A stretch of DNA of 64,000 nt, taken from contig CM064665.1 in NCBI GenBank assembly GCA_032717465.1, positions 25,961,511 through 26,025,510 on the forward strand. The letters run 5' to 3'. Below are positions 52,915 through 63,564 of this stretch, one piece after another (within the stretch, counting starts at the first letter, position 1; each line of letters begins with the position of its first letter). The position numbers and the translations under genes were made by a program. Below the pieces are notes generated by a model. It had not been told where the DNA came from. It ran no database searches and was given only the letters and a program-made list of their open reading frames with translations. Source of the stretch: Coenobita brevimanus (taxonomy: Eukaryota > Arthropoda > Malacostraca > Decapoda > Coenobitidae).

Positions 52915-55445
52915 CATGCAGAAAGGGAAAGGATACTCGAGTTTGGGGAGGCAACGGACATGATTGTGTGCAACACATATTTTAGGAAAAGAGAGAGTAG
53001 GTTAATTACGTATGAGTCTGGGGGAAACAGCAGTCAGATAGATTATTTTCTGGTTAGGAGGGCTGATAGGAGGTTAGTGAGGGATGTTAAAGTTATAAGA
53101 AGTGAGAAGTGTGTGCAGCAGCACAAACTGTTGATTTGTGATATGGTGCTTAAAGAACAAGTGGTGAAAAAGAGGACTTATGTACCTAGGAGGAAAATAT
53201 GGAAGCTGGAAAACCAAGTAGTAAGGGATGCCTTCTATAGCGAGATGAGGAGAGTGGTGGCTGAACAGGGAGCTGTAGACAGAGGCGTTAATGAACAGTA
53301 CAGTGCCCTCAAGAACAATCTCTCGAGAGTTACTGATGTAACATGCGGTTGGACAAGAGGACCACCAAGACATAAAGTAACTTGGTGGTGGGATGAGGGT
53401 GTAGAAGCTGCAGTTAAGGAGAAAAGAAGGCTCTTCCGGGAATGGAAGAAGGGTGGTAGCAAGGAGGAATACTTGGCTGCCAAGCATAGGGCTAGAAGAG
53501 AGGTATACAGGGCGAGGTCTGAGTCACAGAGACTTTTCCTTGATAACCTAAATCATGGGGAAAGGAAAAATATGATATTTAAGGTGGCAAATCAGATGAA
53601 GAGGGATAATCGGGATATTATAGGTGAGCAGTGTGTGAAGAATGATGAAGGAAGGGTAGTGGTGAACAGTGAGGATATTAAAGATGCATGGAGAGAACAT
53701 TATAGCCGGATGTTGAATGAGGAGTTTGACTGGGACAGGGAAGGTTTGGAGCCAGCAGATCCAGTGTTTGGCCCTTGGCCTTTGATTGATGCTGCTACTG
53801 TGAGTGAGGCAATAGCCAGGATGAAGGTGGGGAAGGCAGCAGGTGTGTCTGGGTTGACTATCGAAATGCTGAAGGCCTCAGGAGATACAGAGGTGAGGTT
53901 AGTCACTGACCTGATAAATATGATTACTTATGAGTATGTTGTTCCAGATGATTGGCTGAAGAGTGCAACTGTAAATGTGTATAAAGGGAAGGGTGATGCC
54001 CTGGAAAGAGGAAATTATAGAGGTATAAAGCTTTTAGATCAGATAATGAAGGTAATGGAGAGAGTTTTAGAAGGTATGATTAGAGAAAGAGTGAATATTG
54101 ATGAGATGCAGTTTGGGTTTATGCCAGGTAGGGGGACCACTGATGCCATATTCATTGTTCAACAGCTTCAGGAAAAATATATTGGTAGGAGAAGGGATCT
54201 TTATTTTGTTTTTGTTGATTTGGAAAAGGCCTTTGACAGAGTCCCTAGAGAGGTGGTGAAGTGGGCAATGAGAAAGCTTGGCTTGGAGGAGTGGCTGGTT
54301 AGGGTGGTTATGGCTATGTATGTGGGTGCTCACACCCAGGTAAGAGTGAATGGAGATTTGAGTGATGAGTTTTCCGTGAATGTTGGTGTGCATCAGGGGT
54401 CAGTTTTGCATCCCATTTTGTTTATCATGGTACTTGAAGACCTCTCACGTGACTTTAGAAACGGACTCCCGTGGGAGTTGTTGTATGCTGATGATTTGGT
54501 GTTGATTGCAGAGAACGAAAGGGAGGCGGAGGAAAGGTTTAGGAAGTGGAGAGATGGTATGGGGCACAAGGGCTTAAGGGTAAATGCAGATAAAACAAAA
54601 GTGATGATATCTAGGGTTGGTGGCGATACTGTCAAAGACAAGGGAGAGTGGCCATGTGCAGTTTGCTACAAGGGCGTGGGAAGTAATTCTATCTTGTGCG
54701 GTGTTTGTGATAAATGGGTGCACAAGAGATGTAGTGGTATCAGAGGTAGACTGCGAGATAATGCTGATTTTATGTGTACGGCGTTTCAGGGAGAGCAGGT
54801 GGAGATTGTCAGGCGCGAAAGGATTGAACTTGCTGGTGAATCTCTTGAGTGCGTGGAAGAGTTTTGTTATTTGGGAGACATGTTGTGTGCTGCCAGTGGG
54901 GCTGTTAGAAGTGGTTGGAAGAAGTTCAGGCAGCTCTTGCCTCTTCTGACATTGAGAGGGCTCTCTCTATGTGATAAGGGGTCTTTGTATGCAGCATGTG
55001 TTAGGAGTGTAATGTTGTATGCTAGTGAGGCCTGGGCAGTAAAGGAGGAGGATTTTCGCCGGCTCAGAATTACAGAAATGACAATGATTAGGTGGATGTG
55101 TATTGCGTTCCTGCATGCAAGGTCCGGGGGGGCTGGGTTTACGATGGAAGAGTTGAGAGGTAAGATGAGACTGGAGTGTATTGGTGTTGTGATGAGGAGA
55201 GGTAGATTGAGATGGTTTGGACATGTGGAGAGGATGGGGGATGATAACTGGGTAAGGAAGGTGAGAAGTGTTAATATTGGGGATGGGGTTATGAGGGGTA
55301 GACCGAGAAAGACATGGGACGAGGTCATCAGGAGTGATCTCAGGGTTAAGGGACTGAACAGGGAGGCCGCAATGGATCGTGCAGCGTGGAAAGCCGCCAT
55401 TAGGTGACCAAGGCCGACGCATGCAAGCATGTTGGAGCCTTTAAA
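52915..55445 (+). mobile_element. LINE-C, 5'-truncated in the endonuclease, otherwise intact
   Basis: The open frame starts before the first Met (REGRILEFGEATD-like reading from ~52918). The 3' UTR is very short: ATTAGGTGACCAAGGCC, GCATGTTGGAGCCTTTAAAA, ending near 55445. Five shorter pieces with the same terminus lie in the window. Confidence 0.9.
52960..55407 (+). CDS. LINE-C polyprotein: endonuclease C-terminus, reverse transcriptase, PHD-like finger, C-terminal region
   Basis: 815 codons without a stop. Residues 1-65 are the end of an APE endonuclease (SQIDYFLVRR; HKLLICD). A linker to ~residue 230 follows, then RT: VGKAAGVSGLTIEML, GFMPGRGTTDAIFI, FVFVDLEKAFDRV (~417-429, catalytic Asp 420), VGVHQGSVLHPILFI, YADD (509-512), GLRVNADKTKV. 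Residues ~566-613 hold a Cys/His cluster, CAVC - CGVC - HKRC - FMC, matching the PHD order C2-C2-HC-C2 except that the last Cys pair is CTAF. Then EFCYLGDML, LRWFGHVERM and GRPRKTWDEVIRSDLR. The normal endonuclease catalytic start is missing, so this copy is not autonomous. RT assignment is certain; clade is RTE-like, unproven. Confidence 0.92.
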   Translation: MIVCNTYFRKRESRLITYESGGNSSQIDYFLVRRADRRLVRDVKVIRSEKCVQQHKLLICDMVLKEQVVKKRTYVPRRKIWKLENQVVRDAFYSEMRRVVAEQGAVDRGVNEQYSALKNNLSRVTDVTCGWTRGPPRHKVTWWWDEGVEAAVKEKRRLFREWKKGGSKEEYLAAKHRARREVYRARSESQRLFLDNLNHGERKNMIFKVANQMKRDNRDIIGEQCVKNDEGRVVVNSEDIKDAWREHYSRMLNEEFDWDREGLEPADPVFGPWPLIDAATVSEAIARMKVGKAAGVSGLTIEMLKASGDTEVRLVTDLINMITYEYVVPDDWLKSATVNVYKGKGDALERGNYRGIKLLDQIMKVMERVLEGMIRERVNIDEMQFGFMPGRGTTDAIFIVQQLQEKYIGRRRDLYFVFVDLEKAFDRVPREVVKWAMRKLGLEEWLVRVVMAMYVGAHTQVRVNGDLSDEFSVNVGVHQGSVLHPILFIMVLEDLSRDFRNGLPWELLYADDLVLIAENEREAEERFRKWRDGMGHKGLRVNADKTKVMISRVGGDTVKDKGEWPCAVCYKGVGSNSILCGVCDKWVHKRCSGIRGRLRDNADFMCTAFQGEQVEIVRRERIELAGESLECVEEFCYLGDMLCAASGAVRSGWKKFRQLLPLLTLRGLSLCDKGSLYAACVRSVMLYASEAWAVKEEDFRRLRITEMTMIRWMCIAFLHARSGGAGFTMEELRGKMRLECIGVVMRRGRLRWFGHVERMGDDNWVRKVRSVNIGDGVMRGRPRKTWDEVIRSDLRVKGLNREAAMDRAAWKAAIR

Positions 55446-55455
55446 AATGAAAACA

Positions 55456-55692
55456 AAAACATGTGGAGAGGCTGGAAAGCAAGAGACTAATGAGGAGAGT
55501 GTATGTGAGTGAGGTGGAGGGGGGGAAAGGCTGATGATGAGATGGAGGGATGGAGTGGAGAGGTATGTAAGAGAGGGTGGTGTGAGCTGGGGGGAGGGCA
55601 GTGAAATGGCAGGGGACAGGGCAACATGGAGGTGATTTGTTTGTGGCCACTCCATACAGGATTAAGGTATCTGGCAATAGATAGGTAGACAT
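55456..55692 (+). mobile_element. LINE-A2 3' fragment directly after LINE-C
   Basis: CATGTGGAGAGGCTGGAAAG to TTAAGGTATCTGGCAATAG, with GATAGGTAGACATA tail. Confidence 0.85.
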
Positions 55693-56240
55693 ACAGCACT
55701 CACAAACAACATATGAATAATTACAGTCACTGGATGTGATACCTAGGATCTGATCTAGCCTACACCATCTAACTGCTGCTGTGTTCGTAGTGCAGTAACA
55801 GTCATTGCCTGAATAATGTGCCCTTCAAATTAACAAGATGAAAAAGATCTTCAAAGTTACACATTTCCACCACTGTTTAAGGCTATCACTGTCATAATTA
55901 CATAAGTTACACTTTAGCTACTGACCAAAAACTATAAATCATATGCATGGAAACTCCTCAATTTCATCCATTTAAAAAAAAAAAAGGAAAAAAAAGGAAA
56001 AAGGAAATCAAAGTAGAGCAAAAAGAGTACAGGCACAACTGTAAAAATATAATCTATGAAGAGCAATACTTAAACAAGAAAATTTACCAAGAATATAACT
56101 TACGCTACTCCAAACACAAAAAGCTTTCCTACTTTCAAATGCTAAAAAAAATCTTATGTTTCTTTTGCATTCTTGTCTTGACAAAGAAAAAAAAGAAGAT
56201 ATTTGTCTGTGCACGATATTCCTCTGCCAGCCCACAACCA
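55693..56240. other. No recognised feature
   Basis: AT-rich with A-runs at 55973-56005; no repeat match. Confidence 0.5.
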
Positions 56241-56245
56241 CCGCT

Positions 56246-56430
56246 TCTATTTATCTACCTACTGCCAGACGCCTTAATCTTGTAAGGAGTTGCCACAAAC
56301 AAATCGCCTCCATGTTGCCCTGTCCCCCGCCATTTCACTGCCCTGCTCCCAGCTCACACCCTCCTGTCTCATATATATACCTCTCCATTCCATCCCTCCA
56401 TCTCATCCTTGGCCTCTCCCTCCCTCCTAC
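56246..56430 (-). mobile_element. LINE-A2 3' fragment
   Basis: TTTATCTACCTACTGCCAGA tail side, then AAATCGCCTCCATGTTGCCC. Confidence 0.82.
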
Positions 56431-56514
56431 AATATTTTTCTATGGTCCAACAGGGAAGGCTAGTGACTGAGATGCCTCTAGTGGTGATAACAGGGAGAAT
56501 CAGAGTCTCGGATT

Positions 56515-57345
56515 TTTCTTTTTTATGCTAGGATGAAGGAACCAAAGGACAGGAGCCCACAAACTGTTCCTTCCAAGAAAAAAAACAAAAACACTACAAG
56601 AGAGAGTCAAATTCAAGATCTGTTCATTTCGAGATGCCTGGATACACTGTGTTTGAAACACTGGAGATCACAGGATGCAGGAAATACAGACAGAGGGAGA
56701 CAGTTCCAGAGCTGATCTGTTGCATAAATGAAGGACTGGGAGTAATGGTTAACTCTTGCATTAGAGAGATGGACAGAAAAGGGATAAGAGTTCGCTGCTA
56801 GATGGGTGCTACGCGCCTGTCGTAGAGGTATGTGAAAGTAAATAATAAATTATTTTTACATATGTATACAGTATATGCCATGTATTATATGTTTACTTTT
56901 ATTATATCTATTAAATAAGATTGGTTCATGAATAATGAAGCATGCAGTGATGCACGAATGAGTGGCACTGATACAGTGTCAGAGTTATAGGTCAGTATGA
57001 CTGTTTCATACAGGCTACTGTAGTTTCGAATTGTATTCAATTTTACCTTTAGCCAGTCGACTTGTACAAAAGATCAGTATTCTCTTGGCCAGCAAAGAGA
57101 CAGCACCAGTTATAATATCTTGTTAATAAAGGCACTTCGCAACAGACCTTTGTTTGACTCTGACTGGTGGAGGGATGCAAGCAGACAGTTCAGAGAAGCA
57201 GTGACCACTGAAGTAGTGAAAGAAGAAAGATAAAGATGCAACAGTGCAGCGAAGAGACAGAGGTTGAAGGGAACCAGTAAGAGGAGGAGAGTTAATGAGA
57301 TGAAAAGCCTTTGACTCCACCCTATAGCTCCCCCTCTTTCTTTCA
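56515..57345 (-). mobile_element. LINE-F 3' half with a ~340-bp insertion
   Basis: 3' UTR and VSRHLEM end at 56515-56700. Minus frames 57123-57346 read AFHLINSPPLTGSLQPLSLR and LNCLLASLHQSES. Compared with 37776-38458, about 340 bp (56826-57164) are inserted. Confidence 0.8.
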
Positions 57346-57439
57346 CATGAATTTCAAAGCCAGAGCAGCCATGGACATTTAGTGTAGCAGCATCCTACCA
57401 TTCCTTTGTAAGTACTAACCCAAGACTTGTACATTCAAA

Positions 57440-57535
57440 CTGGCAGTGAAATGGCGGGGGACGGGGAGACATGGAGGCGATCTGTTTGTGAACACCCCTT
57501 ACGGGATTAAGGCATCTGGCAATAGACTGCCAGAC
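57440..57535 (+). mobile_element. LINE-A2 3' terminus
   Basis: GCAGTGAAATGGCGGGGGAC to TTAAGGCATCTGGCAATAGA; tail almost lost. Confidence 0.8.
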
Positions 57536-57617
57536 AGATTTAATTAGCCAAGGTTCAGTAACATGGAGTCTAGGTAGGTTAATGCCTAAATTGGCTTGAA
57601 ATTCACTCATTTTTTTT

Positions 57618-57836
57618 CTATCTATCTATCTATAGCCTGAAGACCTAATTCTGCAAAAGGGTGGCCACAGACAAAATGCCTCCAAGTCGCTCTCTCACCC
57701 ACCATTTGACTGCCCTCCCCCCAACTTGCTCCCCTCTCCCTCACATACCTCTCAACTCCATCCCTCCACCTCATCCTCAGTCTCCCCCTTCCTCTCCCTC
57801 CCTCCATTTCACCTACAATTAAGTAAGTCTTTCATT
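57618..57836 (-). mobile_element. LINE-A1 3' fragment with 12-bp target duplication
   Basis: Flanked by CTCATTTTTTTT at 57606-57617 and 57837-57848. Contains TATCTATC tail and the A1 end GCCTGAAGACCTAATTC. Confidence 0.92.
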
Positions 57837-57994
57837 CTCATTTTTTTTACAACAATAATTCTTTACCACAAGGGTGCAGTCTTTCCATATTTCCTACTAA
57901 AACTAGTCTTCCACAAATTACTTGTTATGCTTCATGGATTGCCACAGACAACGGGCACTTTTATAGTGTTACCTGTGACATATGTACTGACTTG

Positions 57995-58292
57995 TTGGGG
58001 GGAGGGATGGGACTGGAGTGTACTGGTGCTGTGATGAGGTGAGGTAGACTGCGATGGTTTGGGCATGTGGAAAGGATGGGGGATGGTAATTGGGTGCAGA
58101 AAGTAAGAAGCATTAATATTGGGGGTGGGGTTGTGAGGGGCAGACCGAAAAAGATGCATGACAAGATCATTAAGTGCAACCTCAGGATTAAGGGACTGAA
58201 CAGGGAGGCTGCCAGAGATCGAGTGGCATGGAAAGCCACCATTAGGTGACCAAGGCAGATGCATGCATGCATGTTGGAGCCTTCAAAAACGA
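57995..58292 (+). mobile_element. LINE-C 3' fragment
   Basis: CTGCGATGGTTTGGGCATGT, then frame 58067-58249 (ERMGDGNWVQKVRSINIGGG to DRVAWKATIR) and the terminus TTAGGTGACCAAGGCAG, GTTGGAGCCTTCAAAAACG. Confidence 0.87.
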
Positions 58293-58335
58293 AAACACAT
58301 ACCGTCACTCCAACGACGTTACCGCCAAGAGCACA

Positions 58336-58511
58336 ACTTGCACCAAGGATGAGGTGGAGGGATGGAGTTGAGAGGTATATGAGGGAGGGGGGGGTGAGTT
58401 GGGGGGAGGGTAGTCAAATGGTGGGTGACAGAGAGACTTGGAGGCGTTTTGTCTGCGGCCACCCTTTGCGGGATTAGGGCGTCGGGCTATAGATAGATAG
58501 ATAGATAGATG
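58336..58511 (+). mobile_element. LINE-A1 3' fragment
   Basis: RMRWRDGVERYMREGGVSWG to FVCGHPLRD, then GGGCGTCGGGCTATAGATAG with a GATA tail. Confidence 0.88.
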
Positions 58512-59129
58512 TTTTACTTTTGGTGTAAATTCACATTCTTTATCAACAGGTTAGGTTGGGATAATTTCAGTTAGGTTAGAACAGGTTATGACAGATTAGA
58601 TTATCTTTTATTAAGTTAGGATTCAGACTGCAATGTGGCCAGATACCGGTATGGATTCAGGGACACTCTTGGTTAAGTGGCAATTCCCAGTGACTAAAAT
58701 GGGGAGGTCTGGAGGCAAATCCCTCAGTTATGATGAGTTGGATTACATCAGGTTTGCCAGATATCTGAATGACTGAAGCAGCGATGAGGCCTGTAGGCGG
58801 GATCATGTCATCAACGTATCCAGTCGGCAAACAGCTGCCACGGGCAAACTAGCGGCTTCCTTAAATACCCCTATATAGGCATATTTTATTTTTGACACTT
58901 TTTGTAATGCAAAAGAAAAAAAAGATAGCTATATATCTGTGTTGCACACAGTAATGTGATAAATTCACTTTCCTTACATTCGTTGCATTGTAAGAAGGCA
59001 GTTGCAATCACCTCATCCATTTTTTTTTTTTCTTTTTTTTGACAGGTTTGGTGTCACGGGGCTGACATTAAGTAACAAGATCCAGGTAGGTCAATGCCCA
59101 AAATGAAACCTAAGTTCTCCCATTTTTTT

Positions 59130-62100
59130 TTTATGATTCCTACCCCTGGGGGTAGGGGGGTTTCAAGAATACTCCCCCAGTATCCCTGCTTGTCGTACGA
59201 GGCGACTAAAAGGGTTGGTGGTGGGTTAGTGTCCCACCCCGTAAAAAGAACTAACTAAAAAAGCGAATAACGCGCCTCGGACCCGGACGGACCATACGTT
59301 GACGACTAAGGAACGGACAAAGGACATTCTTAGGGTGGGAACATGGAATGTGAGAGGAGTGAATGATGAAGTGAAAGAGAGAGAGATTGTCCAGGTGCTT
59401 GAGGATGCAAAAGTGGATATATGTGGATTGACTGAAACTAAATGGAAAGGTGAAAGGATGAGAGAAAGGGAATACGGTGTAGGTATATGTGCGGGAGTCA
59501 GTGAGAATGAGAGGGCAAGAGAGGGAGTATGTCTGATGATAAGCAAGAAGTGGAAGGAGAGTATAAGAGAGTATGGAACAGTGGGTGCAAGGACTGTATG
59601 GGTGAGGATGAAAGTAGGTATACAAGCATGGGCGATTGTATGTGTGTATGCTCCAACAGAGGATCGAGTGGCAAGAGTGAAAGATGAGTTTTGGGCGAGA
59701 GTAGAAGCATGTATGGACAAGTTTGAGAGGAGCGAGAAAGTGCTGTTGATTGGAGACATGAATGGCAAAGTCGGGAATGTACGAGTGGATGGAGTGGTTG
59801 GTCAGTGGGGTGTGCCAGCGGAAGTAGATGGGAATGGTAGTGCTTTGGTGGACATCTGTGCTGGTAAGGGGTTGGCAATAGCCAACACCTACTTTCGTCA
59901 TAAGATGATCCACCGGTATACATGGAGAGTAATGAGGAGGATGGATGGTGAACTTGTCAAACGAAAGGCAATGATAGACTACATGTGTGTGGATGAGCGA
60001 ATGAGAAGACAAGTGTTGAATGCAAGGGTGTGGAGAGGGTGGGGGAATGGAGTCTCGGACCATCACTTAGTGATGGCCAAGGTAGAGCTGCAAAGAAAGT
60101 GGTTGAGGAGGCGAAGGGGAAGACAGGAGGAAGCAGCTCCTGTGAGAAGAGTGGAGAAATTGCAAGATAGTGAGAAGAGGACAGAGTATAAGAGCATAGT
60201 GGAAGAAAGATTGGGAAGGTATGAGCTAGAGCAGATGGAAGGGGTGGAAGACGTATGTAAGATATTCACGGAAGGGATAAGCGCAGCGTGTGAGGCGGTT
60301 TGTGGAGTGAGGAGGAGATGCAAGGGTGTGCAAGGGACAGCATGGTGGAATGATGAGGTGAAACGAGCTGTGGAACAAAAGAAGAAGGCATATAGTGAAT
60401 GGTTGGCGAGTAGAGGTAGGGGAGAAGATGAGAGAGAGAAGAGAGAGGTACCGGTATATGTGAGCAGGAGAAGGGAGGTTAAGAGACTGGTGAAGGAGAG
60501 TAAGAAGAAAGTGGATGAAGAGTTTGGGAGGAATCTGAGTGTGAAATGGAGGGAGAGTAAGAAATTGTTTTGGAAGGAGGTAAAGAAAATAAGGCAGTGT
60601 GAAAGGGGAAATAGTAGGGGAGTGAAAGATAGGAATAATAGATTGTTGGTGGAGAAGAGAGAGAAATTGAGGAGATGGAAGGAGCACTTTGAGGATTTGT
60701 TGAATGTAGAGAGTGAGAGCAGTGTGAGTAAAAGTGGTTGGGGAATGGCTGGGAGAAGAAGAGATGAGAGGAGGGAGGAAGAGATCAGTAGGTCGGAAGT
60801 AGTGGAAGCGATGAAGAAGATTAAGCTGGGAAAGGCCCCAGGAATTGATGGAGTGTGTGGTGAAATGCTTAGGTATGGGGGTGAGATTGTTGTGGAGTGG
60901 ATATGGAAGTTGTGTAGATTGGCTTGGGAAGAGGGAAGGGTTCCAGAGGACTGGAAATCAGGTATAATTGTTCCTCTGTACAAAGGAAAAGGGAGAGAGA
61001 AGTATGTGGTAACCATAGGGGTATTTGCCTTCTTAGTGTGACTGGTAAAATATATGGTAGAATACTCATTGATAGGGTTAGGCATATGACAGAGGAGCTA
61101 GTTGGAGAAGAACAAGGGGGATTTAGGAAGGGAAAAGGGTGTGTAGATCAGATATTTGTTCTAAGATGTTTAGTGGAGAAGTATCTAGAGAAGGGAAGGA
61201 AAGTGTACGCTGCCTTCATGGACTTGGAGAAAGCTTATGACAGAATAGATAGGAAAGGTATGTGGAAGGTATTAAGAATATATGGAGTGGAGGGGAAATT
61301 GTTGAGTGCTGTGAAGAGTATGTACGAGGGAGCTAGGGCTACGGTGCGAGTGGATGGTGAGCTGAGTGAGTTCTTTGATCTCAATGTGGGACTGAAACAG
61401 GGGTGTGTAATGTCTCCATGGCTGTTTAATATATATATGGATGGGGTCGTAAAGGAGGTACAAGGTAGGGCAGTGGATGTGGGGGTGGCTCTAATGAATG
61501 AGGGTGAGATTTGGAAGCTTCCGGTGTTGCTGTTTGCTGATGATACAGTATTGTTGAGTGAAGATGAATGGGAGTTGCAAGGTTTGGTGAATGAATTTGG
61601 GACAGTGTGTAGGAGGAGGAAGCTGAAAATTAATGTAAACAAAAGTAAAGTTATGGTGTTTGAAAGGAATGAAGTCACAGAGTGTGCAGTGAGGTTGGAT
61701 GGTGAGGATATGGAGAATGTGAGTGCATTCAAGTACTTGGGTAGTGTGATGAGTAAGGATGGAACTTTGGGGGATGAAGTACGTGAAAGGGTACAGCAGG
61801 GAAGGAAGGTTGTTGGCACACTGAAAGCAGTGATGAGAAATAGGGAGGTGCGTATGGAAGTTAAGAAGTCACTGCATGATGGTATTGTGATCCCTACCCT
61901 GACGTATGGAAGTGAGGCGTGGACCTTGCAAGAGGGGAACAAGTCAAGAGTGAGAGCAGTGGAAATGAGTTACTTGAGAGGAGCATGTGGAGTGACATGG
62001 AGGGACAGGTTGACGAATGTAGAAGTGAAGGAACATTGTGGGGTAGATGTGGATGTGGTTGAAAAGATTAGGAGAAATACACTGAGGTGGTTTGGACATG

Positions 62101-62375
62101 TGGAGAGGATGGAGAATGAAAGACTGACTAAGAGGGTGTATGTAGGTGAGGTGGAGGGAGGGAGAGGGAGGGGTAGACCGAGGATGAGGTGGAGGGAGGG
62201 AGAGGGAGGGGTAGACCGAGGATGAGGTGGAGGGAGGGAGTTGAGAGGTATATGAGGGAGGGGGGGTGAGTTGGGGGGAGGGGAGTCAAATGGTGGGTGA
62301 CAGAGTGACTTGGAGGCGTTTTGTCTGCGGCCACCCTTTGCGGGATTAGGGCGTCGGGCTATAGATAGATAGATT
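59130..62375 (+). mobile_element. LINE-A1, near full-length copy
   Basis: 5' region: CCTACCCCTGGGGGTAGG (a strong hairpin), TGTCGTACGAGGCGACTAAA, GTGGGTTAGTGTCCCACCCC. It is followed by endonuclease and RT frames, the C-terminus, GGGCGTCGGGCTATAGATAG and a GATA tail ending ~62374. Two defects break the ORF: a frameshift at ~60991-61003 and a 38-bp tandem duplication at ~62146-62225. Confidence 0.93.
59299..62340 (+). pseudogene. LINE-A1 endonuclease / reverse transcriptase, broken by one frameshift and one duplication
   Basis: Frame 59299-61041: APE endonuclease with GTWNVRG, GLTETKWKG, YAPTEDR, LIGDMNGKVG, GNGSALVDICAGKG, IDYMCVDER and SDHHLVMAK (60055-60080), a Lys/Arg-rich linker, and the RT start (LGKAPGIDGVCGEML, WKSGIIVPLYKGKG). 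A one-base loss in GGGAGAGAGAAG (60991-61002) shifts the frame. The second frame (61005-62225) continues CGNHRGICLL, EEQGGFRKGKGCVDQIF, AAFMDLEKAYDRIDR, GLKQGCVMSPWLFNIYMDG, FADD (61532-61543) and LRWFGHVERM. The 38-bp duplication ends it early with an altered C-terminus; the original ending (WRRFVCGHPLRD) is still readable at ~62308-62347. Near-intact, so probably young. Confidence 0.92.
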
Positions 62376-63300
<925 letters not shown>

Positions 63301-63560
63301 AAATACAGCATAGTGTCCCCGGGAGTGCTCAATCCCCCACACCAGAGATTCAGCGTAGTGCCCCCGGAAATTCACCGACACCCCCACAAGGACCCCACGG
63401 AGGAGCAGCAGCAGCACACCGAGACTCGGCGCGACAACGGCACAAGCCAGCCCGGGCCGTGCGCCCCTGTGACCCGGAGCCGCCTCGCTGTCGCCATAGC
63501 AGGAATCCGGCACTACCTTCCAGACGAGGTTTCACCAAACCATCTCGGGATGGAGCTGTC
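63301..63560. other. GC-rich unassigned stretch
   Basis: The minisatellite-free GC-rich DNA here has an open plus frame (63181-63690) without recognisable domain. Could be a promoter, an untranslated exon or part of the flanking satellite. Confidence 0.35.
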
Positions 63561-63564
63561 TGTC

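Larger units (their letters stand above)
57540..59130. repeat. Repeat I, second copy, holding three LINE insertions
   Basis: The pieces 57540-57612, 57839-57990, 58293-58335 and 58512-59130 line up with 18050-18625 plus 19650-19780. Landmarks: GATTGCCACAGACAACGG, AACAGGTTAGGTTGGG, GGCAAACAGCTGCCACGG, TGTAAGAAGGCAGTTGCAAT. The gaps are the LINE-A1 and LINE-C insertions. Confidence 0.6.

Noticed and set aside
60063..61085. 340-codon minus frame
   Set aside because: Antisense shadow of the LINE-A1 endonuclease/RT frame; composition is the complement of a Lys/Arg/Glu-rich linker.
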